A DNA stretch of 64,000 nt from Phellopilus nigrolimitatus (Eukaryota > Basidiomycota > Agaricomycetes > Hymenochaetales > Hymenochaetaceae): contig JAJOHG010000058.1 of the NCBI GenBank assembly GCA_021029095.1, positions 124,001-188,000 of the forward strand, read 5' to 3'. How positions within the stretch are numbered: the first letter of the stretch is position 1; each line of letters starts with the position of its first letter. The position numbers were made by a program, and so were the translations under genes. The notes below the pieces were generated by a model that saw only the letters and a list, made by a program, of their open reading frames with translations, was not told the origin of the DNA and did no database searches. Shown here one piece after another: positions 22,129 to 33,932 of the stretch.

Positions 22129-23361
22129 TCAAAGGCTCCCGATCCAGCTCGAGATCGCCGTGAGCACCTCTCCGCGCTGCGGCTCGAACCGCTCGAACCA
22201 CAGAAAGTCGTGGCACGCGTCCTTCGACACGAACGTCTCCACGCGCGCCTCACCGACGTCCGCCGCCAGGCGCGCGCGCAGCGTCTCGATCTGGTCGGCC
22301 AGTATCTCCGCGTCGCCGAGCGAGATGAATGTGCGCGGGAAGCCCTTGAAGCTGACGTGCTCTACGTCCTTGCTCGCGGGCGAGACGTACGCGTTCGCGA
22401 GGAGCGCACGCCCGTGCGGGCCGGCGTACACGCTCGCCGAGCTGTTGCTCCCCGGGGCGGAGATGAAGTCCGACGGGGCGTGCCGGAAGGCGGTCGAGCC
22501 CGGCGTGTCGTGCGACCCCGTCAGGTCGCCCCACGGCGAGAGGAGCACGAGCGCCCCGGGCGGCGCGGGCAGGAGGGGAAGTGCGCCAGCGTAGGAGACG
22601 AGGTAACGCGTGAGCGCGAGCGCCAGGTTGGCGCCTGCGGAGTCGCCGACAATGATGATATTCTCGGGGCTGAACCCGACTGTGCTCACAAGGTAGCTGT
22701 ACCCCGCCAGCGCGTCGAGGAGCTGCGCGGGAAACGGGTGCGCGCCGGGGCCCACCAGCCGGTACTCGATCGCAAACGCGCGGCGGAGCGCGGGTGTGTG
22801 CGCGAGGAGAGCGCGCGGGACGGCCGCGTACGCCGTGGCCGGGTGTGCGGAGTGTGAGACGTATCCGCCACCGTGGAGGCAGTACACGACCTTCTCGCCC
22901 ACCCGGGGCTGCTCGCCCATGACGACGTGCGCGCCTGGTTTGTGGTACCAGTAGCCGGGGATCCGGGTGGGCGCGACGCCTGCTAAATCCGCCCATTTCT
23001 TCACGTCCCCTGTGACGAGCTCGGGCACGCCATCGACGTACAGCCCGTCGACGCCCTTTCCGAGCTCCAGCGCTCTGTGATCAGGCATCCTTCCAACGCC
23101 GCCGACTCTGAGTTACATGTCAGAAGACACGTCAACGGAGACGCGAGCACAAAAAACGCACTTTCCACCCAGCTGCACGAAATACCGCGCAAGACTGACT
23201 TGCAAGCAGCGCAAAATCGACCACGACCTCCTTGGGCGCCATGCCGGGAGCAGATTCCTGACCGACCAGTATGGCACGCGCACAAGCCAGAGTCCTAGCA
23301 AAGAATAGCCAATGTACAAGCCTTTGAAAGGCTGTCTGGCTACGTTGGTGCCTAAGGCCAT
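22129..23361 (-). CDS. HSL-type alpha/beta hydrolase, copy 1
   Basis: Two exons, 23162-23361 and 22129-23107, encode 392 aa (phase 2 junction AA/A giving Lys). The protein has the oxyanion motif HGGGY (about residue 145), the nucleophile elbow GDSAG (Ser about 223), the acid in LGDAEIL (Asp about 332) and the catalytic His in ACHDF (about 366), all in the order of the hormone-sensitive-lipase/esterase family. The N-terminus MALGTNVARQPFKGLYIGYS with LLGLWLVRVPYW is hydrophobic and may anchor the protein in a membrane. Likely an ester or lactone hydrolase; substrate unknown. It is the mirror-image paralogue of copy 2 (33933-35176) with identical exon lengths. It lies head-on beside the truncated Iml2 copy. 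Confidence 0.88.
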
Positions 23362-23945
23362 GGTGGCCTGCGAGAAAGAAGAAAGCCAACGGAGCGGCGT
23401 GGTTTTACCCTGCTGCTCATAGTCTCACCGACGACCATTCAATATTGCAGCCTAAATGATGCGCCGCGAATGATTACATTCCAAGCCAATAGGGAAACCG
23501 GTAGCTACAAGGGCCACATGCTCAATTAGGCTTGTGAGAAAGTCTAGCTTACCAAAAATGTACGGTAACGGTCACAAGTGACAAACGCATTGTCTTCCGT
23601 TCCAACACATTTTCCAGCGAGAAAACACTGTGCATAGCAAGATGGTAATAACTTGATCCCTATCAAAGAAATATTAATCTAGAGATTGGTATATGTTATA
23701 TACTTTCCGTACTTCGCTCTTGATTCGATCTGACCGTCACCGGACACTTTTGGTACCGTCACGAGTTCACGACTTACCGCCTCAAGTGAAACACCACATG
23801 AACGAACCATTCTTCAGGATAATTCATTCAAGAGGAATAAGGACTCGTGTCCCTTACGATTTTTGCCATTGCAATTTCAGTGAGGCCCATCTCAGAAGGC
23901 GGTCGAGCGCGCGCGGGTTATGCCAAACGCTGAGCAGGCCTCTCG
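23362..23945. repeat. Duplicated non-coding segment, upstream of hydrolase 1
   Basis: This region matches in inverted orientation 33340-33930 and, partly, in direct orientation 29455-29790. Shared words include CATTCCAAGCCAATA, GATAATTCATTC-like and GATCCCTATCAAAGAAATA. It probably includes the hydrolase promoter. No ORF with a domain was found. Confidence 0.6.
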
Positions 23946-25166
23946 CGCTCGCCCGCTACCGCGCCATGCTCGAGAGCCAGAGCCAGTTCCGCAACCTGCA
24001 CCAGATCAGCTACTGGGAGATGGCCGTCGTGTACTTCGCGCTGTGGGACGTCGCACAGGCGCTGCAGTGCTGGCGGCGCCTCGAGGCGGAGTCGACGTGG
24101 AGCAAGGCGTGCTACGCGTACGGGATCGCGGCGTGTCTCATCGAGCTCGGGGGCGAGGACCGGATCAAAGAGGCGTCCGCGTTCTTGGAGAAGCTGCCGA
24201 GCCTTCTCCAGCGGGTCGCAGGCAAGTCGATCCCGATGGAGGTGAGCCGGCCCGCAGTACTGTCTCCAATGTGCAAAGGAACCAAGGTTCCGCTGACGCC
24301 CGGCCCCGCAGAAATTCGTCGCGCGGAAGGCGCGCAAGTTCAAGAAACAGAACGGGCGGCTCGCGCTCCCCGCGCTCGAGTACGGGTACGTCTTCCTCGC
24401 GATCTCGCGCGCGCCGCCCGCGGTCATCGCCGCGAAGATGCTGCCGGACATCGCCGCACTTCAGGCGAAGCTGGCGGCGCACGCGGGCGACCCCGCGGGG
24501 TACGAGAACGGGCAGGGCTACTGGGACGACTTCTGCCTCGCGAGCTTCCTGGAGGGCGTGTGCTGCCGGTACATCGCGCATCCCGTGAGTCGGGGTCGCG
24601 TCTGTTTCGGTCGTCCTGACTGACTGAACTTCTTCCCTCGATGTAGGAGCCCCACGCGGTCGTGGACCCGAGCGAAAAGCCAGAAATCGCGCAAGAAGAG
24701 GCCGAGGGGCGCGCGATGGCCGCCCTGCAGCGCGTCCTAGACAACGGGCCGAAAGTCGAGCTGGACCACCAGATCGTCTACTATGCCCGTACGTGTTCCC
24801 CCGTTTCGAGTCCATCGACGCGCCCGCTCATCGGCCTTTCTTTTTTTTCTGCTCGCACTTACAGACTTCGAGATGGGCCGGCTAAACGCGTGCATGGGGA
24901 GAAAGGACGAAGCACGCAAGCACTTCGACCTCGTGCTTTCTGGTGCGTTTTATTTTTGTAACGAGGCGAAACGTGGCGTGAGGCTCATATGGTTGACTCC
25001 TAGGTAAATCCCTAGAAGTGAATTCCTCGACGCGCAAGGGAAAATACAGCCTAGAGGTGTGTAGTATTCCTTTCTTTCTGTTCGCGGTGCTAGAGCTAAC
25101 ACGATGCCTCAGTCCGCGCTGATGATGCGCACGCAAGCAGCCGCAGAGGCGCTCGACCACGATTAG
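23946..25166 (+). pseudogene. 5'-truncated second copy of the Iml2-like gene
   Basis: Homology to the first copy begins inside its long exon 5 (LARYRAMLESQSQF) and runs to the stop. It covers SYWEMAVVYFALWDVAQALQ, KARKFKKQNGRLALPALEYG, EPHAVVDPSEKPEIAQEEAE, FEMGRLNACMGRKDEARKHF, KSLEVNSSTRKGKYSLE and SALMMRTQAAAEALDHD with conserved intron positions, ending at TAG 25164-25166, slightly earlier than copy 1. About the first 60 percent of the coding sequence is missing and no new start is obvious. Amino-acid identity to copy 1 is very high, so the duplication is recent. The homologous flank continues to 25312 and equals the reverse complement of 1-136. Confidence 0.88.
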
Positions 25167-25312
25167 CCCGTCTAGAGTCTAGACCGCACATCCACATATC
25201 CGCCTCTGTTTTGTTTTTTCACGCACGCTTGTTTATCCCATTCCCTGGTCCTTGCTCGCTGCTCTTGCTATACTCCCGTCTGTTGTCTCACCACCCGCTT
25301 ACTTATCGGCTT

Positions 25313-25925
25313 TATGTATGTATCGCGCTGTGCGCCGTCGGCCCCGCATCTCGTTCCTCACCTCGCATCTCAACGGATCTGTCTTACCTGTCTTGTATAC
25401 TACCTTTTGCGGAGAGTCTTTATAGAGGCTCTTTTTTGCGCCATTTGCCGTGCGGTGGCTGGATACGTCAGTCTCACGTTTCATGGGAAGGACACCGTCT
25501 TCACTTCGAGCGCGAGGCGGGTTAGGCGTCCTGTGGGCATCACGGTGGCCACGAGAATGCCATTGGCCGTCGGCGCATGCAGGCAGAAAGCAGAAATTGG
25601 CAATGCACCTGCCGAATTGACGAGAGCGCAAAGGACGTGCAAGCACCGGCTCTGTTCTGCGGTTAGGGCGATGCTGCTGTGCACGTTGAGGGTGCTCGTG
25701 TTAAGACGCTGTACAACTTATTTGCTTTCTTTTCTGGATAGACACACCCTACGGGCTTATGCACCAAGCCGCACATGCAATGGGGCCAATCACTCTGCCG
25801 CATAGTGGGTCACTGTATTCCTGTAAAGAAACTTATTACAGAGCATCTTTATATATTTGTCCTAATTTAAGTCAAACTACTAATGATGTGCTTATTGAAA
25901 AGCAGATTGGGTCAAAAGGTGTGCT
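25313..25925. other. 3' flank of F-box copy B; duplicated non-coding DNA
   Basis: Position 25312 ends the match to the window's first base. Beyond it, 25440-25760 matches the reverse complement of 38215-38457 plus 45448-45515 and so supplies the empty site for the second 7-kb element. From 25755 it matches 11109 onward. No gene is visible in it. Confidence 0.6.
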
Positions 25926-27848
25926 CTAGTCAAAATACTGAATGATAAGAGATTGGGAGTCCTCTGAATAGAAATAAAGAGCCCCACTGTAAAATTCTAT
26001 AAATGCAACAGAACCTCTTTCTACTGTCAATTCATTGAATACCAGATCTTTCTCATCAGAGATAGTAGCAACTGGCCATCTGGTCTGGTAACTTTCAATC
26101 AATGTTGAGCCAATCTGTGACAGTGCTTCTGAAAAGCCATAAGGGCGATACTGTTGGTGTAGCTCCGACTGAAATTTCCTGAGGTGTGTGAGGTCTGGAA
26201 GGCCGTCATTTAAGAGTGGAGCCCGCAAAAGAAAAGAGTCCACCACAAAGAATCTTTGTCCGGTTCTTCTAACCTCTCCAGTTTGCGATACTGTGATAGT
26301 GATTCCTTTTGATTTTCTTTCAGCTTCAGACTTCCAGTGGAAGTTGCAAACAGATGTTTTTTCGTGTTTCTCATCCCAGTCATGTTTAGATGGCACAAAG
26401 CATTTGGTATGCGGAACAGCATCAAGTGTCAGTGTCTTTGATGTCTTGGTGGCTCTAGGCAGAATGGCGTGCACTGATGAAAGCTCGATAGCCACAATTG
26501 AATTGCCTTCAGATTCTTCCTGCATCATGCAAATGAGATAGTTGTCTACCAATTCCACACATGTGAAACGACTCTACACGGAAAAGCATCAGCCAATTTC
26601 CTCTTGCATCCTGTAATAAGATGTCAATACACACCTTGACAATTGCAACAGAGCGTTCTTCTCTCCAGAACATTAGGAAAAGACAATTCCGCCTGTAGAC
26701 TGCTAATACATCACCACATAACCTTGCAATAACAAAATTGTCAGTTCTGTCAAAAGGGATTTCTCTTGATCCGTTGTACAGTCGTCTAGGAGGCTTCATT
26801 TGGGGTGAAATCTGGAATACCTCAAGAGATGCGAAACTTGTGGAACTGATAAAGTGTCAGCATGATACAGTAGTTTGCATGTTCTATAGATGTTGCATTT
26901 CTTACCTTGAGTTAGTTCTGCTGCCAGGAGAGTTTCCCACCGTGATCACACGCACGTCACCATTTTCCTGCATGTCATAGCCAAAGCAATCCACTGAATA
27001 TGCATATTCCTCAGGCTGCGTGCGATTGTCAGATTGCTTGATGATTTTTGGCTTGTGTGTATAAATACACTTGCCACCTGGCACACTGAAACATTGCAAC
27101 TTTCGTTCAATCAGTGTAAGGGAAAGAAGGAGTGTGCCACCAGGGAGCAGTTTGCAGTTATATGATGAAAGCATACTTGTAGCAAGAGGTACTGTGGTCT
27201 TTCGTGTGAGTTTGAATGGGGCTTTGCCGGTGTATTTGAGATGCCGCCGGTGAGCACGTACGACAAGTCTGCGTAGTTCAAGCACAGAGAGGGTGCTGAT
27301 GCGAGTGTGGCGAGGTAGATCAGGTGCTTCATGTTGCTCCAGCGCATGAAGGCGATGTAGCCAGAAGACTCTGTCATAAAGGATGAACCGGAAATACTTA
27401 CATGTCTGAAACGAAGGTAAATCCTGTTGAGCCGGGTAAACATATTGGAAACACATACACGTTCGAGATGCAGGACCTCCAGAAGACCACAAAACAGTGC
27501 AACCTCAGTCCAGATATCTTCTGAGACCTTAGAAACATCATAAGACATTCCTGAATGTATCAATGGCTGATATGGGAAGACTGCTGAATGAGTTAATGGA
27601 TGATCTGGGACAATTGCTGAATGGCTTGATGAACGGTCTGTAACCTGAGAGTTGTTGGAAGGCTCTGAATTTCTGGACAGCCGATGGACGAGTCCAGAAG
27701 TGAGTCTGCGGAGCGATTTCCATGGCTGAAAGAAACAGACAATTAGATTGAGTTGTCATTCAGCTGGGTAAACATAGGGAGAAAACACAAACATTGAATG
27801 AGGGCATTGCTGAATGGTTGAATGGCCAGCTCCCACAGCAGGAGGCAT
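25926..27848 (-). CDS. F-box protein, copy B (uninterrupted, coding status uncertain)
   Basis: The frame runs on the minus strand from a possible ATG at 27848 (MPPAVG), through an F-box-like motif EDIWTEVALFCGLLEVLHLER, a short intron, TCKYFRFILYDRVFWLHRLH, LPRHTRISTLSVLELRRLVV, YDMQENGDVRVITVGNSPG, QMKPPRRLYNGSREIPFDRT, LTLDAVPHTKCFVPSKHDWD and the C-terminus ending SLIIQYFD. Relative to copy A, the segment around 26575 (RVESFHMC to MELVDNYLICMMQEESEG) changes frame, as in copy C. It may hide a small intron or be a lesion. F-box adaptors recruit substrates to SCF ubiquitin ligases. Located between the truncated Iml2 copy and repeat X. Confidence 0.6.
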
Positions 27849-28639
27849 GCTCTTATATGCCTACGCAGTTTGCTCCATGCTCGTAACCAGCAACCGCAGT
27901 GGTTACTAATCCGTTGAGGATGGCAACAATACTGTGTTTGCACAGGGTGAGAGGCAAAGCTGTCGGGAAATGCACACAGCAGGACTAGTATCTCTATACG
28001 GATGCAGCTTGTGCTGGGCTCGTAACCAGCTACCACGGTGGATGGCTACAATTGTATGTTTGCACGGGGTGGGAAGCAAAGCTGCCGATGCTCAGGAGTA
28101 TTTGAGGGAGGCTCGTAACCAGTCTCGTGGCTGCCCTCATTTGGAATGTTCTCCGCGATTGGGTGAACCAAAGGAGCTGCGCACCTCCGGTGAAGAGGCA
28201 GAACAAAAACGGACCGCAGGCGCAGGCACTTCATCTCGGTCCTCCTTGAACACGCGCGCCCCTTGACCTTGATTTCTCAGTTCCCCCCATCATTGTCGAC
28301 CCTCCTTTCTCCACTTCTAGGGAAGTACCTTCTGGACTATCCTCGTACACTTCCGACCGGGCATCACAATCTAACATTCAAAACTCTCGGTTGCGCTTAA
28401 ACTTATATATGAGCTTCGTGCTGCAGAGTCCAATAGACGCGAACATACTGTAATGTACATGTGCCTTTCAGCCTTCCCGATGTCGATGTTCTCGTAGGGC
28501 CCCACGGCGAAGGTCCTTGAGCACCAGCCCTGCGGCGTCTACTCAGCGTGTGCGTGCTGTGGGATGTCGCCGAGCACCCGCCAGCAGCTAGAAACGAGCA
28601 TGCTTCGCTGAGACTTATCACTAATTCACGCGTTGTAAG
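27849..28639. repeat. F-box gene upstream region with about 110-bp tandem degenerate repeats
   Basis: Upstream of each F-box copy (27870-28150 here; also 21185-21480 and 35850-36120) a motif recurs twice: TTTGC..C..TGTGCAAACA, CAATTGTAGCC- or AATACTGTGTT-like sequence, then GGTTACGAGCC. A TATATAAG-like word lies directly before the presumed start. A Ser/Pro-type ORF further upstream (best in copy C, 35641-35952) is shared but frame-broken in A and B. Its status is unclear. Confidence 0.5.
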
Positions 28640-29229
28640 GCTAGGGTCTGCTCCATCTTGGTCCTGCGGGTTGAAGCTTGAAACGACATTCTGCTAGATA
28701 CACCGTCTGTGGCGCTCCATGTCAGGACTTGCATAAGCCGCGGGAGCTCGGATAGGGTCCTCGCCATGTCGGATGTGAACGCGTTCGACGAAAGGCCAAC
28801 GACGCGCAGCTCGCTCTACATATGCAAGAAGACGCACAGCTCTCTCCCGCCTCTGCGAGGTCGAAAGGCAGGCAGAGCCTGAGCTCAGATAGCTGCGACA
28901 TGCGGTGGGCGCTGACTGGTGCAGCAGTCACGGATCCGGATTTGTTCTGAGCGAGACTGGTCGGGCGCGCGCCGGGATGTCGCTGCGCGTCGTTCCAAGG
29001 TGTTGTAACGGCCGACAGGCTCGTGTCGTATTTTATTTTTTGAGATGGGAGAGCACGCAGGCGGTCTCGATGCGCCGAGCACACAGCCCCGTATCCGCGC
29101 AACGTTGTCCTCGTCCCTCGCGCTGCTTCGCTCTCTCGACTAGGAGCGCTGCAGCACCCCTAGCGCGTCTTCTAAAGCGCCGGGGCTGAAATTGCCGCGC
29201 TGCCGCCCAGTCCACTAGTGGCTAACATG
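28640..29229. repeat. Repeat X, left copy
   Basis: This segment matches the reverse complement of 32690-33265 (shared words GCTAGCCAC-like, GCGCCACAGACGGT, TCGGATGTGAACGCGTT). On its minus strand a broken frame reads VVGLSSNAFTSDMARTLSELPRL, which resembles a leucine-rich-repeat or F-box-associated segment, but it is too degraded to name. The two copies frame the methyltransferase gene. Confidence 0.6.
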
Positions 29230-29234
29230 GAAAC

Positions 29235-29450
29235 TCCCGTTTAACCTTCTCGCCCGCCCGGGGCTGCTCGCCGTGCGCGCCCGGTTTATGGTGCCAGTAG
29301 CCTGGGATCCGGGTGGGCACGACGACGCCCGCGAAGTCAGTCCGCCCATTTCTTCACGTCCCCTGTGACGAGCTCGGGCGCGCCGTCGACGTACGTATAG
29401 CCCGTCGTCGCCCTTTCCGAGCTCGAGCGCTCTGTGATGAGGTGTCCTTC
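29235..29450 (-). pseudogene. Remnant of a third alpha/beta hydrolase copy
   Basis: On the minus strand the DNA encodes pieces of DHRALELGKGDDGL, DGAPELVTGDVKKWAD and the GYWHHKPG region seen in hydrolases 1 and 2, with small indels, then stops before the HGGGY motif. Only about 70 codons of the 392-aa protein remain. Confidence 0.75.
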
Positions 29451-29454
29451 CACA

Positions 29455-30370
29455 AAATTCATCGACGAGCGCCGCGAACAGTTACATTCCAAGCCAATAA
29501 GGAACCGGGGGCCACGATGGCCACGCGCTCATTGCTAAATTACAGTATGTTTGTGTGATTTTCAGGAGTCCCCGCCGTCACAAGTTGAAGCTCACGACTA
29601 ATGTATGTATTCAGCGCGCATCGACAGAGGCATTATAATGGGCACATGAGCGAGCAGTTCTTCAGGATAGCTCGAGAGGAAGAAGGATTTACAGTCCTTG
29701 CCATTATAGTATCGGTGAAGTTAGCTCAGAAAGCAGTCGAACGCGCGCTACGCCGGACGTCGGGCAGGCCTCCCCCGCGAAGCACCAATTAGCCCGTCCC
29801 CACTTCGCCCGCCGTTGAGCGTACCGCAATTCCTCAGCGAGTCATCGGTGGGCGGGGCGCTTACGCGCCTCGCCGCGCCCAAGAGCGTTCATTCAGTGTG
29901 CCTCAAGTCGTGTAGCAGGAGCAGGAGCAGCAGCAGCAAAAGCAAGAAGACAGAGAAAAAGAGACTGCAATAAAGTTACTCCAGCTAAAACACGCCGCGC
30001 GAGGGAAAAAAAAAAAAAAGTGCAGCAAACTCAGAGAATAGATAAAAGAAAACGCAGAACAGAAAGAGAAAAGGCGGAAAAGGCGGAAAAAGCGACAGCG
30101 GCACGGTCCGATCCCGGATCCCATCATATCATAAAATGTGTATACAATCCGCGGGAGGCCAGCCCAATATACTTTTGACATTAGTGCAGTGGGGCGTACA
30201 GCTAGGAGAGGGGACAGCGCGTACACGTGTGCGGCGGCGCGACGTATGTATTGTGTAGTATGCATCTGGGTGAGGGGATGCCCGGGTATAGGAGTGCGGG
30301 TCGTGAGATGCGAGGAGGACGGGGGAACTCCCGGACATGTGTTCTACGCTACGAGATGCAGTCAGATGGC
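29455..30370. other. No gene; duplicated flank and methyltransferase 3' region
   Basis: 29455-29790 matches the hydrolase upstream region (23440-23940). The rest has purine-rich runs (30003-30018) and no supported ORF on either strand. Confidence 0.5.
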
Positions 30371-30391
30371 GGGGGGGGGGGGGGGGGGGGG
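30371..30391. repeat. 21-nt poly-G tract
   Basis: An uninterrupted run of 21 G on the plus strand, about 140 bp downstream of the methyltransferase stop codon. It is a potential quadruplex and a likely length-variable site. Confidence 0.9.
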
Positions 30392-30529
30392 ATGATATCG
30401 GGGGGCGTGGAGGGGCAGAGGGAGGGAAACAAGCGAGCGTCGTGGGTTCAGAGCGTCAAGTAGGAAGTGCAAACGTCCATAGCGTCTTTGCATGCGTGTT
30501 GAGGGGAAAAAAAAGCGGTCGGGGCGCGA

Positions 30530-31649
30530 TCAGTCAGAGCGCGCGCCGTGCACGGGGCGGAAGTGATCCTGGTCGGTGATGAAGGCGTTCTCGCCCTTGA
30601 TGTTGATGAACGAGTATTCGGCGAGGTCCGCGGAGCCGCCGCGGTTGTAGTTCTGGTAGACCATGTTCGGCTGTGCGCGGAAGCGTCAGCGGGGGGCGGC
30701 CCATTAACAGAGAGAAAAAAAAATTGTTGCGCACCTCGGTCCAGAAGGGGCGCAGGCCGGCCTCCTCGAGCATCTCCCACCACTTGATGAACTCGCTGAA
30801 CTTCTTGCCCCAGACGTGGATCTCGAGCTGCAGCTGGCCGAAGGGCAGCGGCTCGCCCGCGTCGAGGTAGACCTTGAGCAGCGCGCGCAGGGTCTCGAAC
30901 TCCCAGCTCTCGATGTCGACCTTGAGGATGTCGATGTGGCGGTGGCCGTTGCGGCGCATGAGGCTCGCGAGCGTGTACATCTTGTGCGCGTCGTCGGGCC
31001 CGTGCGCGTCCGCGCCCGCGAGGCCGAACGGCGCAAAGTGCGCGCGGCGCAGGAGCGACGGCACGCGCTGCACCTCCGGCCCGAACGCGTCGACGCTGAA
31101 GTCGTAGCCCCACACCTCGCAGCCCGCGGTGCGCGCGAGCAGCTCCGCCTCGAAGGACGACTCGTGGTTGATGCCGATGGAGTAGACGACGCAGTCTGGC
31201 TTCGCGGAGACGCGCTCGAGCCCGCAGACCCACTTGCCGCCGTCGCCGAGCGCGCCGACGCGCTCGACGGTGTGCGGGCAGTTGAATGCCGCGGGGATGA
31301 AGTCCCACACGGTGTACGGCGGCCAGGGGTCGGTGTCCGGCGGGAACCTGTGTGCGCCGGGGGCGCCGTCAGTGTCTGCCCGGTCGCTCGCTCGGGGTAC
31401 GTGTACTCACATCATGACCTTGTCCGCGGTCGGGCCGAACTTGTGGATGAGGCCCTGGCGGTCCTGCAGCATGCGCTGGTAGGTGCGCTCGGCGTTCGCG
31501 ATGCGGTGCTGGAGGCCGTCGGTGGTGAAGGACTCGATGAAGACGGGCGGCGGGGGCGCGTGCTGGGAGGCGAGGAGCAGGAAGGTCGCGAGGAGGAGGA
31601 AGCCGGAGAAGAGGGAGTAGCGCGGATGGCGCTGGAAGACGGAGGGCAT
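30530..31649 (-). CDS. FkbM / METTL24-like methyltransferase, single-pass membrane protein
   Basis: Exons 31411-31649, 30735-31347 and 30530-30670 (introns 63 and 64 nt) give 330 aa. Residues about 13-31 (FSGFLLLATFLLLASQ) form one membrane anchor after a short basic N-terminus, so a type II, Golgi/ER-lumenal orientation is likely. The catalytic domain reads WDFIPAAFNCPHTVERVGAL, GDGGKWVCGLE, VVYSIGINHESSFEAELL (SAM-binding glycine loop region) and HIDILKVDIESWEFETLRAL, the FkbM-type D-x-K-x-D-x-E segment. It ends YQNYNRGGSADLAEYSFINI with DQDHFRPVHGARSD. The family methylates small molecules or glycans; the substrate here is unknown. The gene is intact and sits between inverted copies of repeat X in an otherwise decayed duplication zone. 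Confidence 0.85.
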
Positions 31650-32689
31650 GTTGAGATGCGTGGACGACGACGCCGGTGGACGAGGAGAACAGAGGACAGG
31701 AGAAGGTGGTGGTGGTGATGGTTGTAGGATGAGAAAGAAATACGATAAAAAGAAATTGAAATAGGCTCAGGGCACGCTCTCTGGCGCCTGCGAACGCGCC
31801 CCGAATCTCACGCACCTTCCGGCTAGATAATCCACTTAAAGACGTCATATGCTTTTTTTATATCCCTATATGGAGATATACAGCCGTTTATCACTGAACA
31901 AAAAATACATTCTTCTCCATTGTTTATTCTTGCAAATATTACCGTTATTTTATCTCCAGCTGCAGTCTCCTCGAGAGCAGACGTTGAGCAGCGAGTCAGC
32001 CACCCTTCTTCTCGAAAAGGCAGGAGGTGGAGTAACCGTGGAGCCGAATTGATACCCGAGCTGCGCGTTGCGGTGGGGCGGCGTCGCAACGGGACCCGTC
32101 GAAGTGACCCTCGAACTTGCCATCGCTTCAATCTTGCTGCGCAGTTATCACACCCTGTCTATCTTGCTGAAGCTGAAACTTCATGAACTTGCCTATCTGT
32201 TTCACTTGTTTGTTTGTTTTTTCTCTCACCGGGATGGCGATGCCTCGCATTGCAAGTTCCTGAACAGAGGCTAGGCCGTTCGATCTCCCGCCAGCTGCAG
32301 GAAGTTTTCGAGGAAACGAGTGCCAAGACCATCCCCGCATGTGATCACGTGAGCAATAAAGGAGAAGTTTCTTTAGTCTCTTGTACGTAACCTCGGCGGC
32401 ATCTACCGGTGAGCTAGAAGAGCAGATTGTATTATTGGACAGCGTGCGTTATCGTCGGTGGACGCGGATAGCTTGTAACTTGTAACCGACACGGACAACT
32501 AACGGAAGAAGCACGAAGATAGGAAAGAGCCTTGTTTCAGACTCGGAGTCTGCAGATACATGCGTGTCATAATACTAAGTGTGTGCTTACTTGAAATCTT
32601 ACCTGTTAATTGTAACTGCTAATGTCGATCGCGCGGCCCATTCAACTCCAGCTCGACCTATCCAGGCCATCCGAAACCTGAGCCTGGAC
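31650..32689. other. Methyltransferase upstream region, no gene
   Basis: A (CCACCAC)-like pyrimidine/purine-biased promoter stretch at 31700-31780 is followed by short overlapping ORFs with no domains. I see no exon structure. Confidence 0.5.
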
Positions 32690-33265
32690 GGGAGTTTCCA
32701 TGCTAGCCACAGGCGGACTGGGCGGCAGCGCGGCGATTTCAGCCCCGGCGCTTTAGAAGACACACTAGGGTACTGCAGGCAGCGCTCCTAATCGAGGGAG
32801 CGAAGCAGCGCGAGGGACGAGGACGACGTTGCGCGGACACGGAGCTAGCTGTGTGCTCGGTGCATCGAGACCGCCTGCGTGCTCTCGATTTTTTTTTAAA
32901 TACGACGCAAGGCTGTCGGCCGTTACAACACCTTGGAACGACGCGCAGCAACATCCGGGAACGCGCCCGACCAGTCTCGCTCAGAACAAGCCCAGATCCG
33001 CAACAACCGCACCAGTCAGCGCCCACCGCGTTTCGCAGCTATTTGCTTTTCGAGCTCACAGAGGCGGGAGAGAGCTGTACGTCTTTCTTTTCTCGAATAT
33101 GCAGAGCGAGAGCTGCGCGTCGTCGGCCTTTCGTCGAAACGCGTTCACATCCGACACGGCGAGGGCCCTATCCGAGCTCCCGCGGCTTAGGGAAGTCCTG
33201 GCGTGGAGCGCCACAGACGGTATATCTAGAAGAGTGTCCCGTTTCGAGCTTCTACCCGCAGAGCC
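32690..33265. repeat. Repeat X, right copy
   Basis: Inverted counterpart of 28640-29229. The plus strand carries the same broken reading (FRSYLLFELTEAGESC, then SHPTRRGPYPSSRGL). It abuts the inner end of the right duplication arm at about 33300. Confidence 0.6.
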
Positions 33266-33932
33266 AAGATGGGGCGTGAACTAGTGCGAAGTCTCAGCGG
33301 GTACTAGCTCTGGCTCTGGCTCTCGAGCACCGCGGGCGACCGCGCGCGCACGAGCGCGAGAGGCCTGCTCAGCGTTTGGCATAGCGCGCGCGCGCGCGCT
33401 CGACCGCTTTCTGAGATGGGCCTCACTGATATTGCAATGGCAAGGATCGTAAGAGACACGAGTCCCTATTCCTCCTGAATGAACTATCCTGAAGAATATG
33501 GCTCGTTCATGTGGTTTCACTTCAATGTTTAAGCGGTAAAGTCGTGAACTCGTGACGGTACCAGAAGTGTCCGGTGATGGTCAGATCAAATCAAGAGCGA
33601 AGGACGGAAAGTAGATAACAAATACCAATTTCTAGATTAATATTTCTTTGATAGGGATCATGTTATTTACCATCTTGCTATGCACAGTGTTTTCTCGCTG
33701 ACAAATACCATATGTTGGAAGGCGCGCAGAAAATCAGAACGGGAACACGATGCATTTGTCACTTGTGACCGCTATTAAACACTTTTGGTAAGCTAGATTT
33801 TCTCACAAACCTAATTTAGCACGTTTCGTTATTGGCTTGGAATGTAATACATATTGTAATACATATACAACGGCGACTATGCGGCAAAGCTAACTCACGC
33901 TTCGTTGGCTTTCTCCTCTATCGCAGGCTATC

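Larger units (their letters stand above)
11109..23990. repeat. Left arm of large inverted segmental duplication
   Basis: After removing the insertions at 11661-18735 and 19762-20647, about 4.9 kb remains. It matches the reverse complement of 33300-38250 across F-box gene A / F-box gene C, hydrolase 1 / hydrolase 2 and the start of the Iml2 fragment. Matching was judged from shared protein frames and shared flanking DNA words, not from an alignment program. Confidence 0.85.

Noticed and set aside
30227..30579. Gly-rich ORFs across the poly-G tract
   Set aside because: They exist only because of the homopolymer and have no conserved content.
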